Part shown: piece by piece, positions 40,097 through 52,347 of the stretch
Layout of the letters: each line of letters starts with the position of its first letter
Position numbering within the stretch: position 1 is the first letter of the stretch
NCBI GenBank assembly: GCA_038380435.1
Contig: JAWZYU010000001.1
Coordinates: 18,394,001-18,458,000 of the forward strand
Direction of reading: 5' to 3'
Length of the DNA stretch: 64,000 bases
DNA from: Ryuthela nishihirai
Lineage: Eukaryota; Arthropoda; Arachnida; Araneae; Heptathelidae
Position numbers and translations under genes: made by a program
The notes under the pieces: model-generated
What the model saw: only the letters and a program-made list of their open reading frames with translations
What the model was told of the DNA's origin: nothing
The model's database searches: none

Positions 40097-40845
40097 AGTT
40101 GGGTTGGGCTGTTTCACCTCTGAGCGGTACTTTTTTTGCAACAATGGGCTAAACGGCCAGGTCACAAGATCCCCGAAGAATAAGAGAAGGTTGGGGGAGG
40201 GGACCCACTGAATTGCTATTAGGATAGATTCCCGTCAAGGCCATCTAGCGTGGTCTTTAACATGCACAGGGTTGGGTTGTTTTACCTCTGAGCGGCACTT
40301 TTTTGCACACCATGGGCTAAATGGCCAGGTCACATGGACCCCGAAGGCTCAGAGAAAGTTGGGGGAGGGGACCCACTGGAACAGCTGTTGGGAGACAGAT
40401 GGTAGCCCCCCGTCAAGGCCATCCAGCGTGTTCTTTAACGTACACAGGGTATGGCTCTCCCGCACACGGGTCCACGGCTTAACGTCCCATCCGACGGACG
40501 GCGGCCTTTCCAAGCCCATCGGTGTCCCCTACTGACCGTGGGCAGGGCGGGGAGTTTTGCGGAGATAAATCTCAACGCTGACCCAGCTGGGACTCGAATT
40601 TGGGAACTACAGATTACGAGCCTGGCGCGCTACCGATTGAGCCACCCCCGCCCCTAACATGCACAGAGTATGGCTCTCCAGCACACGGAGCCACGGCTTA
40701 ACGTCCCACCAGACGGACGGCGGCCCTTACAAGCCCATCGGTGTCCCCTACTGACCGTGGGCAGTGCGGGGGGGGGGGGAGTTGCGGAGATAAATCTCAA
40801 CCCTGGCTCAGCTGGGACACGAACATGGAAACTGCAGATTACGAA
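40097..40845 (-). mobile_element. SINE-B copy split by a second SINE-B
   Basis: Outer copy: 40097-40257 and 40667-40845 are the two halves of one older, more diverged SINE-B. They meet at TAACATGCACAG, where the inner copy landed. Its head end is truncated near 40845, and the body has expanded to a ten-base G run at about 40769. Confidence 0.85.
40270..40654 (-). mobile_element. SINE-B inner copy, full length with target duplication
   Basis: Complete from TTGGGTTGTTTTACC to the head end CCACCCCCGCCCC. It is flanked by the 12-bp repeat TAACATGCACAG (40258-40269 and 40655-40666), which lies inside the older SINE-B. Close to the window consensus, so younger. Confidence 0.9.
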
Positions 40846-41073
40846 CCTTAACATGAAGTGCAGTGATCATAATTTAATGAACACTGAGTGTACGTTTCGA
40901 TTATCTATATTGAGATTTAATATTAGAATTTCTCTTTTTTTTTTTTAGATTTTACAGTTCAAGAAGCAAGCGTTCAATTCTTTTTACCTTATGCATCAGA
41001 ATTTTGCAGACTATTTTTATGCCATGATACTCTTTTTTTTTCTGCTATGATTCAACACTTTGATCTTTTACAG

Positions 41074-41145
41074 TTAGAATGTGGATTGAAAGTGAAGAAA
41101 AAGTATCCGCTGATAGATCTTGGGAAAAAAACATCCCAATTGTAG
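41074..41145 (+). CDS. Candidate last coding exon of the kinase gene
   Basis: A pyrimidine-rich tract and acceptor (GATCTTTTACAG) precede a phase-0 frame of 23 codons (LECGLKVKKKYPLIDLGKKT then SQL and a stop at 41143). Joined to the kinase exon it gives a short, charged C-terminal tail. A second acceptor at about 40949 (poly-T then AG) gives a hydrophobic tail instead and seems less likely. RNA evidence is needed. Confidence 0.4.
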   Translation, partial: LECGLKVKKKYPLIDLGKKTSQL

Positions 41146-42290
41146 AGGATAAAGACAAGCTTCCTAATGCCGTCCCCTCTCTTGCCAACGAAAGGTTGAT
41201 CTAAAGAAAGGTAATGATTCGGAAACTTTGATTTCTTGCTGAAAAACAGATTATTTGATTTTAGCATTTGCTAAGGTGGTTTCATATTTTCCTAATTTGC
41301 ATTATTAATGTCAATAGGCAGAGATGATTAACGTATTTGGCTGGAAGGCATAAAATCATTGGTAAAAATTGTATTTAAATTGAATAAGAGAATATTGTAA
41401 AGAGCTTTTGTATCCTCAAATCAAGAAATTGTCTTAAAAAACTGATAACCAGACAGATGCCCTATAAAGAACCTCAAGAGGTAAATTGTTGCATGGTCTT
41501 CAACGAGAGAATGGGGAAATTGTTATTCTGGATGTTGTAATTCAACAAAAATATTTCACATTGAAAGCATTTGATTAATTTAGAATTTCGCCTGTCTGTA
41601 TGTACCGCACTGGCAATTCATTTCATTAGTTTTAATGAAAGAATTTATTTCGGCATTTTGTTTCAAATGAACCATTTTTTAATCAATATTTTTATTATTA
41701 AACATAATGGAAACGACTTTTTTTAAACTATTCTTCAAATAAGCTTTCAGATCCAGCATAATGACTAACAAAAATTCCGTTTTTTAAATATTTTCACTGG
41801 AATAACTCTCCAAAATATTTCAAAGGCTAGCTATAAATTGATATATTTCCTTTAACGTATCTAAAAATAAGAACAATTAATCCAGGTTCTGTGAAAAATT
41901 CTTTCAGTTGGGAACACTGATTGAATTGCCCTAATACTAAAGAGTCAGTTTATGTAGAGTGTTGAAAATTTGGTATTTAGTTTACTTTATCGAAACATTT
42001 AAAGTGATCGAATTTCAGCAAAAGTGTTGAATTCTCTTGTGATATCTTTATCAGAGTATGATTTGAAAAGTCACCGTAGTAGGAACAGAGCGCTAAACAA
42101 AATATTAATAACCCTCCCTGACCTGTGGACAAAATTCCTGACTTTTCTCAATTAAAGAATGTCAAAAAATTTAAATGAATCGAAATATTTTATAAGCTCG
42201 CCAAGTGGTCATAATAGTTCAAATAGATAGATTTCGTAATTTTGCGATGAAAATCAAGTGTTTACAATTTGAGGCTGAGGAAAGAGCTCA
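41146..42290. other. AT-rich intergenic sequence
   Basis: A 45-codon open piece follows a possible acceptor near 42018 (KVLNSLVISLSEYDLKSHRS and on) but ends in a stop before any donor. A coiled-coil-like piece at 42247-42310 (FEAEERAQQLQKVF) also stops. These may be decayed or missed exons of the membrane protein at 42.4 kb. Confidence 0.35.
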
Positions 42291-42359
42291 ACAACTTCAA
42301 AAAGTTTTTTAAAGACCATCAGGATAGTATCCTTTCGCAGTGCTCAGGATAGTACCAGT

Positions 42360-42716
42360 GATAATTCCATCTATCGCATTGGAACTTCAGAAATAAGAAA
42401 AATTGTCGAGGGGGTGTCTAAGATTTTACGACAGAACCCATTGTTAGTGTTTTTCCTAACTTTGGTTTTGTCTCTCCTTTTTCTATTTTTTATTGCTTTA
42501 TTAGATAAGGATTTCATGCACAATGCATTTAATAACAAGTTATATCCAAGCTTTATATTTCGCTCTACTTTTTGCCTAGTTACAAGTTTATGTTTTGTAA
42601 GTTTAGCAATATATTATCCTTATACGAATAAGCAAAACGTCCTTCCTATGTTCTAACGGACTCTTCTCTCTGTCTTTCAGGTTCTATGCGTCGCAAAAAC
42701 CAACAGACGGGCATAG
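42360..42716 (+). CDS. Possible exon pair of a small membrane protein
   Basis: A frame without an ATG runs through DNSIYRIGTSEIRKIVEGVS then a long hydrophobic segment (NPLLVFFLTLVLSLLFLFFI), a charged loop and a second hydrophobic segment (FRSTFCLVTSLCF). At 42597 there is a donor GTAAGT and at 42680 an acceptor (CTCTCTGTCTTTCAG). Splicing out 84 bp continues the frame in phase 0 as VLCVAKTNRRA and a stop (42714). Two membrane spans with a short basic tail result. I cannot name the family. The upstream frame is closed at about 42278, so earlier exons would be required. Confidence 0.35.
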
Positions 42717-43192
42717 AGTGGTGGGTGGTGGGGCCTCTCAAAATCCAACCTCAACTTCCACGCAGTGAGAGGCGGGCAACATCAAGGGCTGATAATTTCT
42801 CCTTCTTACTTAAAGTATCGAAACTACGACCTTATTTCTTTTATTCTTATGTTCCCTCCAACAGAGCTAAAATCACTTAATCATCAATCGGGAAATTGTC
42901 AGCTCTTGATGGCTAATGAGGCTCTGGTGAAAATACACTTAAATCCAAATCACACCACTAATTAGAAAGTACAATTACACAACAAATCATAGCACTTTCT
43001 GTAAAATACAGTTAAACAAGAAAAAACGACACTTTTTGTAAAATATAACTACCCAACAAAATTAGAACATGCATTTGAAAAAAAAAAGACGTATGCCAAA
43101 CAAAACTCACAAGAATTACTGGAAAATACAACTAAGTAGCTGAATTGCAAAACTGAATGGAAAACACCATTATACCCTGCCCAGCTGGGCCA
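42717..43192. other. Unassigned sequence
   Basis: Local imperfect repetition of AAAATACAACTAA / ACTTTCTGTAAAATACA (42970-43135), otherwise nothing recognised. Confidence 0.4.
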
Positions 43193-43425
43193 GAGGTGAG
43201 ATTTAGGTCCACCCTCCGCCACCACCACCATCACCACCGTGCCGTCGGCCAGTGGAGGACAACCATGGGTATGGAAAGGCCGCCATCCGTCGGATGTGAC
43301 GTAAACCCGTAGCCCCATGTGTGGGAGAGCCATCCCTGTGCATTTTAATGAACAATCTAACTGGCTTTGACGGTAGGCTTCTAACAGCTGTGATGGTATG
43401 TCTACTGACAGCTGTCAACCGTTCC
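43193..43425 (+). mobile_element. SINE-B diverged fragment with CACC expansion
   Basis: Plus-orientation remnant: GCTGGGCCAGAGGTGAGATTT, a CCACCACCACCATCACCACC run, GGAAAGGCCGCCATCCGTCG, GTGGGAGAGCCATCCCTGTG and CTAACAGCTGT in SINE-B order. The head is lost and the triplet run replaces part of the body. Confidence 0.65.
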
Positions 43426-45305
43426 ACAACAAATTCATAACACTGTTTTCGAAATTACCTATTACAACCTATTTACAACACTTGTTTCAAAAAAAGGGCT
43501 AGAGTCGATTCGTGCAAAGAGATCTTGGCAATGTTTGAACCGAGTGGCCCCAAAAGTTTAACATTGTCACAGTTGATGAGGCGTGCTTTTAATTTTCAAT
43601 TAGCTACTGCACCCGACCTCCAACGAACACTTTCTTCCTCCCTTTCCTTTGGTGACGTGAGTTACGAGACTTTTTCGTCAACAATCAGATACTAGGCGAC
43701 AGGGATGGGCACTGTTCAGAGACACACCTCCTCGGGCTGTTACATTCGCGCTTATTTTCACGTTTACGACTTAAACAACGCAACCCTTACTGCAGGAACC
43801 CCGAAGGACATTGACACCCTCCCTATTATTAGGCTTACCTAAACTAAGTAGCAGGTAACGCATCGACTATAATTATCTTGTCAACAGAGCCACCCTCGAA
43901 GCAATTCGTCCATAGCGACTATTCAGAGACACACTTCCTTCAAGAGCATTGTCGTAGGGAGCTGTTACGTTTCCTAAGTACAGTGCTGTTTCCCAATGCT
44001 TCTCAAAGCACCTCGCTCTTGAATGAGGGGCCACCCAGAATAGGAATGACACTCAAGAAAAAATAAGAGCGATAGAATCTGGACCGTAAACCTACCTTTA
44101 AACACTGACATTTTCGCTGATGCTATCTCGTTTAGAGACCACCTGTGGGAACACCATCTCTCCAGCGACAGTGAGGGGGGAAAAAACCAATAAATTTCAT
44201 AGTGCCCAACCTAGGACGTCGAACTCTTCATCGACCCAACTTAGGACGTCACTGGAGGGCAACCTAGCAACAGCTAGCGTCACTGGAGGTAAACACGGCA
44301 AAGAGTAGTTGTCACTACTCACAACGTTCATTTACATGCCATGTTCAGTGACTACATACCTATTACAATATTTTTGATAACATTATATCGACATTTTGAA
44401 TTAGTTTTTATACTGCAGTATTCCCTTTAAATAGCAAGGCAGTGCATAAGAAAAACATGACTATAAATAGATTTTGATCCGTGAAAGAAATTCATTTATT
44501 ATATCTTATTAATATAAAAGTGACTAACAAATATCATTGCGGATGTTGAATCTCTTATAATACCGATAGAGTATAATAATACCGGAAATCTCATTTATGC
44601 TACTACTATAACAGTAAATCTGAAGTAGAAAAAAGTGATACAAATGTAAGCAAAAACAATTAATTACCCTGAAGATTACTTTCCTCTGGTTGCGAATTAT
44701 GCGGAAAAAAAGAAATTCACAGCAGTAAACTGTCAAGATTTGATATCCTTGTGACCAATGCATTGTAAACGCTGAACCATAATGGAAACATCGGATTACC
44801 AACCCTCTTCCCTATATGAGTAATTTGGTTTTGCTTACATTTACATAAGGATGGTCCCACCTGCTTAGAAGCTCACGAGTCACTAGCATGTAGAGTATTT
44901 TTAGAGATAACTTTGAAGTTAATAAACAGGGAAATTTAAAATTCCGATTCTGAGGAATTTCTAATCTGAACACTGTGAAACTTCTGCAATCATCAGTGAC
45001 GTATTTTGAACTTTTAAGAATACTCACACACCAAACACTCGCAAAAGATAAATGTGTTGCATTTTCTATCCATCTAGCATTTTTTCCCTACATTTCTCAA
45101 ATCGGAATTTTCTCTAGTAATTTCCATAGTTTCAAAATACCCCCACTCTTGGCTTTTTCCACAAAAATAGATTGGTGTACAAATGTGACAAATGATTAAA
45201 AAGACTTAAATATCTTACAAAAGACTGAAATTCTAAACATCATATTTTGCGTCTGTTGAACAGAATATGAGCAGAATATATTATATATGTAGAATGCTTA
45301 AAGGT
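43426..45305. other. Unassigned sequence, locally GC-richer
   Basis: 43600-44300 is less AT-rich than its surroundings and contains related short blocks (TTCAGAGACACACYTCCT at 43716 and 43924; TAGGACGTC at 44213 and 44241; CGTCACTGGAGG twice). No convincing exon. The rest is AT-rich and empty. Confidence 0.4.
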
Positions 45306-46240
45306 GTCTTATGTAGGGATATTATTTTTATCTCATTCATTACAAATCAGGTTTTTTAGGAAATTACTTATATTTTTTACTAAACAGCGGAAATTATTAA
45401 TTACATGGGTGAATTTTGCTAATTTTCATTTCATTCCGTTTAATGTAGGAGAGCTTGTGTTATTTGTGTTGTTTTACCTCTGAGCGGCACTTTTTTGCAA
45501 ACCATGGGCTAAATGGCCAGGTCACATGGACCCTGTAGGCTCAAAGAAGGTTGGGGAGGGGGACCCACGGGAACGGCTGTTGGGAGAAAGATGGTAACCT
45601 CCCGTCAAGGCCATCCAGCGTGTTCTTTAACGTGCACAGGGTATGGCTCTCTCCCGCACACGGGTCCACGGCTTAACGTCCCATCCGACGGACGGCGGCC
45701 TTTCCAAGCCCATCGGTGTCCCCTGCTGACCGTGGGCAGGGTGGGGAATTTTGCGAGATAAATCTCAACGCTGACCCAGCTGGGACTCGAACCTGGGAAC
45801 TACAGATTACGAGCCTGGCGCGCTACCGACTGAGCCACCCCCGCCCCTGTAGGAGAGCATATTATTTTTTATCTCAATTATTAAAAATCAGATTTTTTAG
45901 GGAATTATCTGCATTTTTACTTAACACTTGAAATAAGTGGTAAAATCGCTTAATTTCATTGCATTTAGGGAAAAAACATTATTTTGAACTCTGCAATTAA
46001 AAAATCTCTTCTTTTAGGGAATTAAATGTATTTTTTACTAAACAGTTGAAATAAGTGGTGAAATCGCTTAATTTTCGTTTCAATGCATTTAATGATTTAA
46101 AACGTTATTTTCACCCCTGTAATTAAAAAAATCTCGTATTTTAGGGAATTTTCTCTTTTTTATTTAAATCACTTATATTATATGGTGAAATTCTCTTAAT
46201 TTTAAATGGATTTAGGAAAAAACATTATTTTTAATTAAAT
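45306..46240. repeat. Diverged tandem array, unit about 120-140 bp
   Basis: Four units share the order ATTATTTT..TC, AAAAATC, TTTTAGGGAATT, TTTTTTACTAAACAGTTGAA, AATAAGTGGTGAAATCGCTT and AATTTTCRTTTCAWTGCATT. Anchors are near 45358, 45899, 46015 and 46143. A SINE-B (45455-45847) is inserted between units 1 and 2. Old satellite-like repeat. Confidence 0.7.
45455..45847 (-). mobile_element. SINE-B, full length with target duplication, inside tandem array
   Basis: Flanked by the 11-bp repeat TGTAGGAGAGC (45444-45454 and 45848-45858). The head end CCGCCCC abuts the right repeat; the other end carries a short TTGTGTTATTTGTG stretch. Both Pol III boxes are intact. Confidence 0.9.
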
Positions 46241-48717
46241 CATCATTGTTTTTTGTCGTGGAAATATTCCAAAGTAAAACAATTATTAACTGAGCAATTC
46301 GAATAACGGTATGAAAATCCAATTTTCTTTACTTACTCATAGGAAATATAAAATTCACCTATACTCCTATGTATTATATAACGTAGAGAAATTATCCTTT
46401 TCTCCATATGTCATTACTGAAAAGTATTAATAATCAGTAAAATCTGCTTTAAAACATTTGATAATAAATTCCTTCATTGCCAAATGGCTGATGCAATAAT
46501 TTCGATTATTTCTCTGTAAAAATCTATGTAGTGAAAGATTCCGTCTCTGCAAAGTAAAAATTAGAATTTCATCCCGTACTGATAAATTTCTTATAAACAT
46601 AGCACTCAGCGCATTTATTGAAGTGCTGGTGCTTTTGAGAGGCGATTGCTTTAAAAAAAAAACGTTGATTTCGAGGAGGCTCGATCCGGTAACAAGCAAG
46701 CAAGCGAGTTACGATAACTTCGAAAGGAAATCGTGTGTTTTCATCACTTCTTAATACTTGAGAACGTCTCTACATCGCGAAATTAAAGTAATGTTTGATA
46801 AACCATGAAAATTAAGAGAATTACCGACCTTTTATTATAAGTGTAATCCCAGAAATGCATGTTTTTTAGGCTTTTCTCCCAGTGAGCGAGCAGATTCCCC
46901 AAGCACGTTGCAGCCTGTGGATATAATCACAATGGGGGAAAAAAACGTAATTCTGGATTTCAAACTGGGTAGTCCGAAACTTTCCAGTGGCAAAGCCATG
47001 TAGCAGTGGCAATAAGAAAAAGATATAAGAAATTTAAAAAACATACTTTAGAGGCAAAAATTACATCTTCCCCCATAAAACTACTGTAAGCATTTATATC
47101 TTTTATTGTCAGATTTATTAACAGGGTTTCCATGCCACCCAAGAGGTACCTGTTTCAGCTCGTTACCCAAATGGGTTCACATGGAACAATATTCCACCAT
47201 GGAACATTAATCTGGTACAATATTTTTCCACGTCCTATAATACAGGGCCAGTTAAGAAGTAGAAGGTAACATATGTAAAGCAAGACCACAAAATTTTAAA
47301 AATGCTATCATTTCTTCACTTTTACAAATATGTTAATCAGAAATTAAAGAAATATTCCTTTTTTATTATAATGATTGGGTACAATCTAGCATTTATATCA
47401 CAAGTTGTGGTCATATATGACTTCTCACATTCATGCACTTAAAACCCTACACCTAGAAAATATTATGTGAAACCAAAATTAAATTTGAAATGCACACTTT
47501 AGAGAAATAAGCAAAATTAACGTTTTAAAATTATGTTTACATTGTAAGGAAAATTCCAAAATACAATTTTTCTAGTTCTTAACATTCACTGCAAATTTTA
47601 TTAGTGTTAACACAAACGGTTTAACATTTATAACAAATGAAATGCTGACTGTCATTTCTATACAAGTAGAAATTATATATGTACATGAATAAATTTTTAG
47701 AAAACTCCGGATCATATACAAACCAACCTACCCTGGGCACAGATTAGTACAGAATTGTAATTATGGAAACTGCAATTAAAGAATCTTCTCACCAAATGTA
47801 TTATAGTAATATTTACAGTAATATTAGGCAGATGCATTAAAGTTTATATTAGGTGAAAGTCTCACCTTGTTGATGATCTAGGACTACTATGATATATGCA
47901 GAATCAGCATAATATTAAGGCTCTTATCATACATTCTTATATATATTTTTGGCAGAATTCAATATAAGGACATATTATGAATTATATGTATTATACAAAT
48001 AATATAAGTACAGCTCTCCTTCTCCTCCCTGATATATAAAAAATTTAAATAATGGCCTACCAAGATTAACTTTCAATAATTTAATTTTCACTAATAATCA
48101 TTGCGTGCAATGGAGAAACTGCTACTTTTGTATAATTGCCATTCAAAAAAGCAGTTAATATCACCTGCCTGTCATAGAAATCCTGATGATTTATGAAAAG
48201 CAAACTTCATTAAAAAGGAAATTAGATATATTGCACTTTTTATATTTGTAAATAATAAAAGAAAACAAAAACATTGTTACGCTGAATGCTTTGACTGCAA
48301 AATATGAAAAATTATTGACATATAATATGATTCTTTTTATTAGTATATCAGTCTCACACTTGCAATGGATTCCAAAGGAAATCATTGAGATGATGATACT
48401 TGCTCAATGTGTTTTAATGTAGATATTATTCCGATTAAAAAAAAGAGTTCTTATGAATTTTCTCAGTATTTCTATGGGTATGAAATATAAATTACATGTT
48501 CAATAGGTGTAGACAATGGTTAGTGCAGATCAAGTTACAGCTGAGACAAAATTACAAATGTTTACTACATAGATAATTAAATGAAACTTAATAAACAAAT
48601 ACCAATACTATAAAGGTGTCAGGGCCAGACTTATGCATAAGCTATGCTACAGCTTAGGGTCTCACAATTATAAGAGGTCTCGAAATATTGCGTTTGAAGC
48701 TCCTAAAAAAAAGAATT
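46241..48717. other. Long AT-rich intergenic stretch
   Basis: About 2.5 kb with no mobile element recognised. Minus-strand open frames at 46427-46699 and 46835-47142 have no motif I can name. Confidence 0.45.
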
Positions 48718-48985
48718 GTGACCCTACCGAGTGGTTAGCGCGCTTGGCTACGGATCTAAGGGACCTGGGTTCGAGCCCCGGGTAAGGCATGGATGTATGT
48801 GTTGTTTTTCTGCTGAGGTCCTGCCATCCTCTCAGATCTTTTACTTTGGCATATAAACTGACAGGCATTCCTGTCAGACCCCTGTGGCGTGTTACTTTGG
48901 CATATATATATACTGACTGACTGCATTTCCTGTCAGACCTCTGTGGCAAGCAGCTACTTGAGCGGATATTTATTTATTTTATTTA
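48718..48985 (+). mobile_element. SINE-A copy 11 with internal duplication
   Basis: A complete head (CCGAGTGGTTAGCGCGCTTG, then GGTTCGAGCCCCGGG). The TTACTTTGGCATATA...CCTGTCAGACC part of the body occurs twice (about 48840-48890 and 48891-48945). Tail TATTTATTTATT. Confidence 0.8.
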
Positions 48986-49202
48986 TTCCAATTAATCTAT
49001 TGTGCCAACACTGTTCGTATCATTACAGTGTCATCATAATATACCAATGCTACTATAATGTTGTCACCACATCATTTTTCTTTTTTTGTTTTTTTAATGT
49101 TCTCTTTAATCAGTCTCTTAATGTTCTCTTTAATCATTAATAAATATATATTTCGACTTTTGAGCCTCTTAAACTTACTATAGTTTAGATCCTCTTAATG
49201 CA

Positions 49203-49415
49203 GCCGTCCCGTGGCCGAGTGGTTAGCATGCTTGGCTACTGATCTAAGGGACCTGGGTTCGAGCCCCGGAATTAGGCATGGATGGATGTGTGTGTCGTTT
49301 TTCTGCTGAGGTCCTGCCATCCTCTCAGATCTCTTACTGTGGCATATAAACTGACAGGCTCCTGTCAGACCTCTGTGGCAAGCAGCTGCTTGAGGGGGTA
49401 TTTATTATTTTAATT
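49203..49415 (+). mobile_element. SINE-A copy 12, near full length
   Basis: Starts GCCGTCCCGTGGCCGAGTGG and ends GAGGGGGTATTTATT. It is one of the copies closest to the window consensus, with a 2-base insertion after the B box (CCCCGGAATTAGG). About 220 bp downstream of copy 11 in the same orientation. Confidence 0.85.
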
Positions 49416-50529
49416 TTAACATAGCTTAGGGCCTCAGAACAAAGTCTAACCCTGATATGCATACAAATACAACACAAATCTTAATTTTTAATTTTTATAC
49501 TTTTTATATATATATATAGAGTGATCACAGATGTACAAATGCAGTACAGATATAAGTGACCTAGCTTTGAAGTGCCTCACTCTTATGGGACATCTTGACT
49601 GTGTAGACTGCCACTCAGTATTGACCTATTGTTTTCCAAAGTGTGCCTTTCGGTGTGAAATTGGACAACTGTAGCTCAGGCTTCACGTGAAGATTTAGTC
49701 GGTTTTTACCTCCATTAGCCTATTGTTACCTGGTTATATACGTATGCATGGACTGTTTCTTTATGTTACAATTATGTAATGATCAGTGCAATTGTGAGCA
49801 AATTTGGCAAATATCATAACTACGATAATTACACGGTGAATATTTATCATTAGTTAAACAAGTTCCTGCTAATGTTTTATAGATATACTGCCTAAAATTG
49901 TTTGGATTAATAATTTGAAGTGGGATATTATTTACTTTAATTTAAGATTTTTGATTTATTACATATAGTATATTATTACTATTTGAAACGGATTTTTTTT
50001 ACTTATCCATAATAACAGATGAATGTACCACAATTCGTTGCATCATTTTGCAATGGATGCAAAGGGGAAAGGATTTTCCATTTTGTTGACGTACCTAAAT
50101 AATGCCGTAAAACAAAAACCACCGCAACATCAGATTTTTGTATCTTTCACTGCAGTGTTTATTAAAGGGGTCATAAAATTTAATTGTCATACTTTTTAAA
50201 TGTGCAATGAGAAGTACTCAATGGTCACTAAGGTTCGCTGGAATTAAAAGCATCTCTAAGAAATTAATATTTTGTGAGAATTGGATTTCATTCCCAAGCA
50301 GACTGAAAGCATGGGACAGCAAGATACTTTTCATGTCCAGAAAGAATTTCAGAACAGAAAGCATCAATAACTGTCTCATAGAGCCACCCCTTTCGGAAAT
50401 CTCTGGATGCAGAAAAACTTTTTTCTGAATGATTTCAGTCGGAACTCCTTTAAAATTTTTAGTAAAAAGCATGTAAAATACCACAAAAACTACATCTAAC
50501 GATGATAGAGTATAATAGGAGATATCCGA
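49416..50529. other. AT-rich sequence
   Basis: An open frame of about 88 codons exists on the minus strand (50218-50484) with an overlapping plus-strand frame. Neither shows a known motif. It may belong to the same dispersed unit as repeat X. Confidence 0.4.
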
Positions 50530-51240
50530 TACACGTGGAACATATTAAAACCAACTCAAATCTAATATGCAATGTGGGCACGGGGAAGCCGATTTTGATT
50601 TCTGTTAACTCGTCACCCATACTCCTTTACACCGGTTCTAAAAGAATGCACTATTCGGCACCTTAAGTTATTCTAAGGCAGCATAACTGAAGTCTACGGG
50701 CTCTTTCATATCTGGACAAGCATAGGATCATTCTAAAATGACGTGAATTAAATAACTTTACCAAGTTCTTTCCGATCTATATATCCAACATTTTATGTTT
50801 TAGATTTTTTTAAAATATTTTCTTGTATAGCTTTCAAAAGCTTCGTCCTTCTCTGCAATGAGATATTGATGCTTTCTGAATACACATTATATTTATGTAC
50901 ATCATTTTTTGCGCATTATTTAATTCGACTATTATCATAATTAGTTAATATTTCAACAAAGTGTTTTTAAAATTACAAAAAAGATGCACCAGGCCTGGGA
51001 AAAGGGGGTACCCCCCAGATGATCCTTTAAATGAGTTTTCCCAAAGTCGAGACCTAGCTAAATCGCTTTCTCGCACCCGAAAACGGTAGATTCACCCCAT
51101 TTCATCAATATCCTTAGGCCCGTTTTCAAGATAAAAGTTACATACATACATATATACAAAAATTGCTCACTTTAGAGTACAGGATAAATAAACTTGATAT
51201 CTAACTCATATTGGCACAGTGTTTTATGGGCACAAACGTA
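50530..51240 (-). repeat. Dispersed repeat X, copy 2
   Basis: Reverse complement of the copy at 18355-18785 plus 19903-19965. Matching blocks are GGGCACAAACGTATGGTCAT, TTCATATCTGGACAAGCA, TCATTCTAAAATGACGTGAA and GTGGGCACGGGGAAGCCGAT. It is continuous where copy 1 has an extra 1.1 kb. Confidence 0.5.
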
Positions 51241-51704
51241 TGGTCATCGTATGCTCGGATTACTAATTTCCCTTTGCCAAGGAAATTGCTTGGCTACAAT
51301 CAATTCAGCATTCGATTAATCGTAATCGAATGAATAGCTGTTTTCGGGCCAGGACAAACCTCGTGCGAAGTAATAGTATTTCTCATCTAAATACCAAAAC
51401 AGATCGTCGTAGTCCTTCACTGAAATCAACATTTGTTTTTTTTTAACAAGTCCTCGTTAAAAACCAATACAGTTGGTTCCATAATTTCTGCTTCTAGGTG
51501 AAAAAGCGATAATGAATTTAAATTGAAATACATAAAAGTCATAGATTCGTTCCATGTGCTTGTACATAAACTACACATAAACTGGTCTACTTCGGATTTT
51601 TTCTGATTCACTATAAGTTTGGCATCATAAATGACTAAGTATATTTTACAGTTAGTGAAATTTTTATTATTAAAGTAAATATATAACATTAATAATAGAC
51701 AGAA

Positions 51705-51737
51705 CTGCAATATAGGGTCCTCAGCCGCCATCTTGTT
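51705..51737 (-). CDS. Possible first exon (minus), inverted twin of 52348
   Basis: Minus strand CAAGATGGCGGCTGAGGACC then CTATATTGCAG encodes MAAEDPILQ. AAGATGGCGGC at a start codon is a common arrangement in housekeeping genes, where it doubles as a YY1 site. The frame continues to 51426 but loses similarity to its twin after CTGCAG. Either a duplicated start or a decayed copy. Confidence 0.3.
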
Positions 51738-51864
51738 TTATTTCGCCGCGGTGAAAAAAAAAGTCTGAATGGTAAAAGTAGTCCTTTCTGCATCTACCTT
51801 GAGAACGTATTGAGGATATATATATATATAAAAGAAATATGCAACGCTACATAGAAAAAAAATC

Positions 51865-52280
51865 ATGTTTCTGCACTTAAAAAAATTACTGAGAATAATT
51901 TCATCAAAACAAATTTTATTAACAACGCTTATCGTTACAAAATGAACCTTCGTTCTGCACTTAAAAAGCCCCAAAAATTAATATTCTCCTCAAAACTAGA
52001 TTTCATTAACGGCTCTTATCTCTAAACAATAACTCCTTGTTCCTTAGTGAAAAAAAAAAGCTCCAAAAATAAATAATCTCATCAAAAGATTTCATTAACA
52101 ACGCTTATCGCTAAACAGCGAAAACTCGTTTCGCACTTAAAAAAAAGCCCCTGAAATAAATATCAAAAGTAAATTTCCTTAAAAACACTCATCGCTAAAG
52201 AATCAACTTAAGAAAAGCCTCGAAAACAAATAATCTCATTAGAGAGAACTATTTTAAACAGCATATATCAGTCATAAACA
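51865..52280. repeat. Tandem array, unit about 85 bp, five diverged copies
   Basis: Anchor TTTCATTAACAACGCTTATC with variants near 51909, 51999, 52086, 52170 and 52249. Each unit also holds CACTTAAAAAAAGCCCC-like and AATAATCTCATCAAAA blocks. It lies between the two inverted ATGGCGGCTGAGGACC sequences. Confidence 0.7.
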
Positions 52281-52347
52281 TTGGAACATGCGGATGGATA
52301 TCATATTGCAACTCAACGTTACAGGTTTTCCTGGAGAAAAGTACAAC

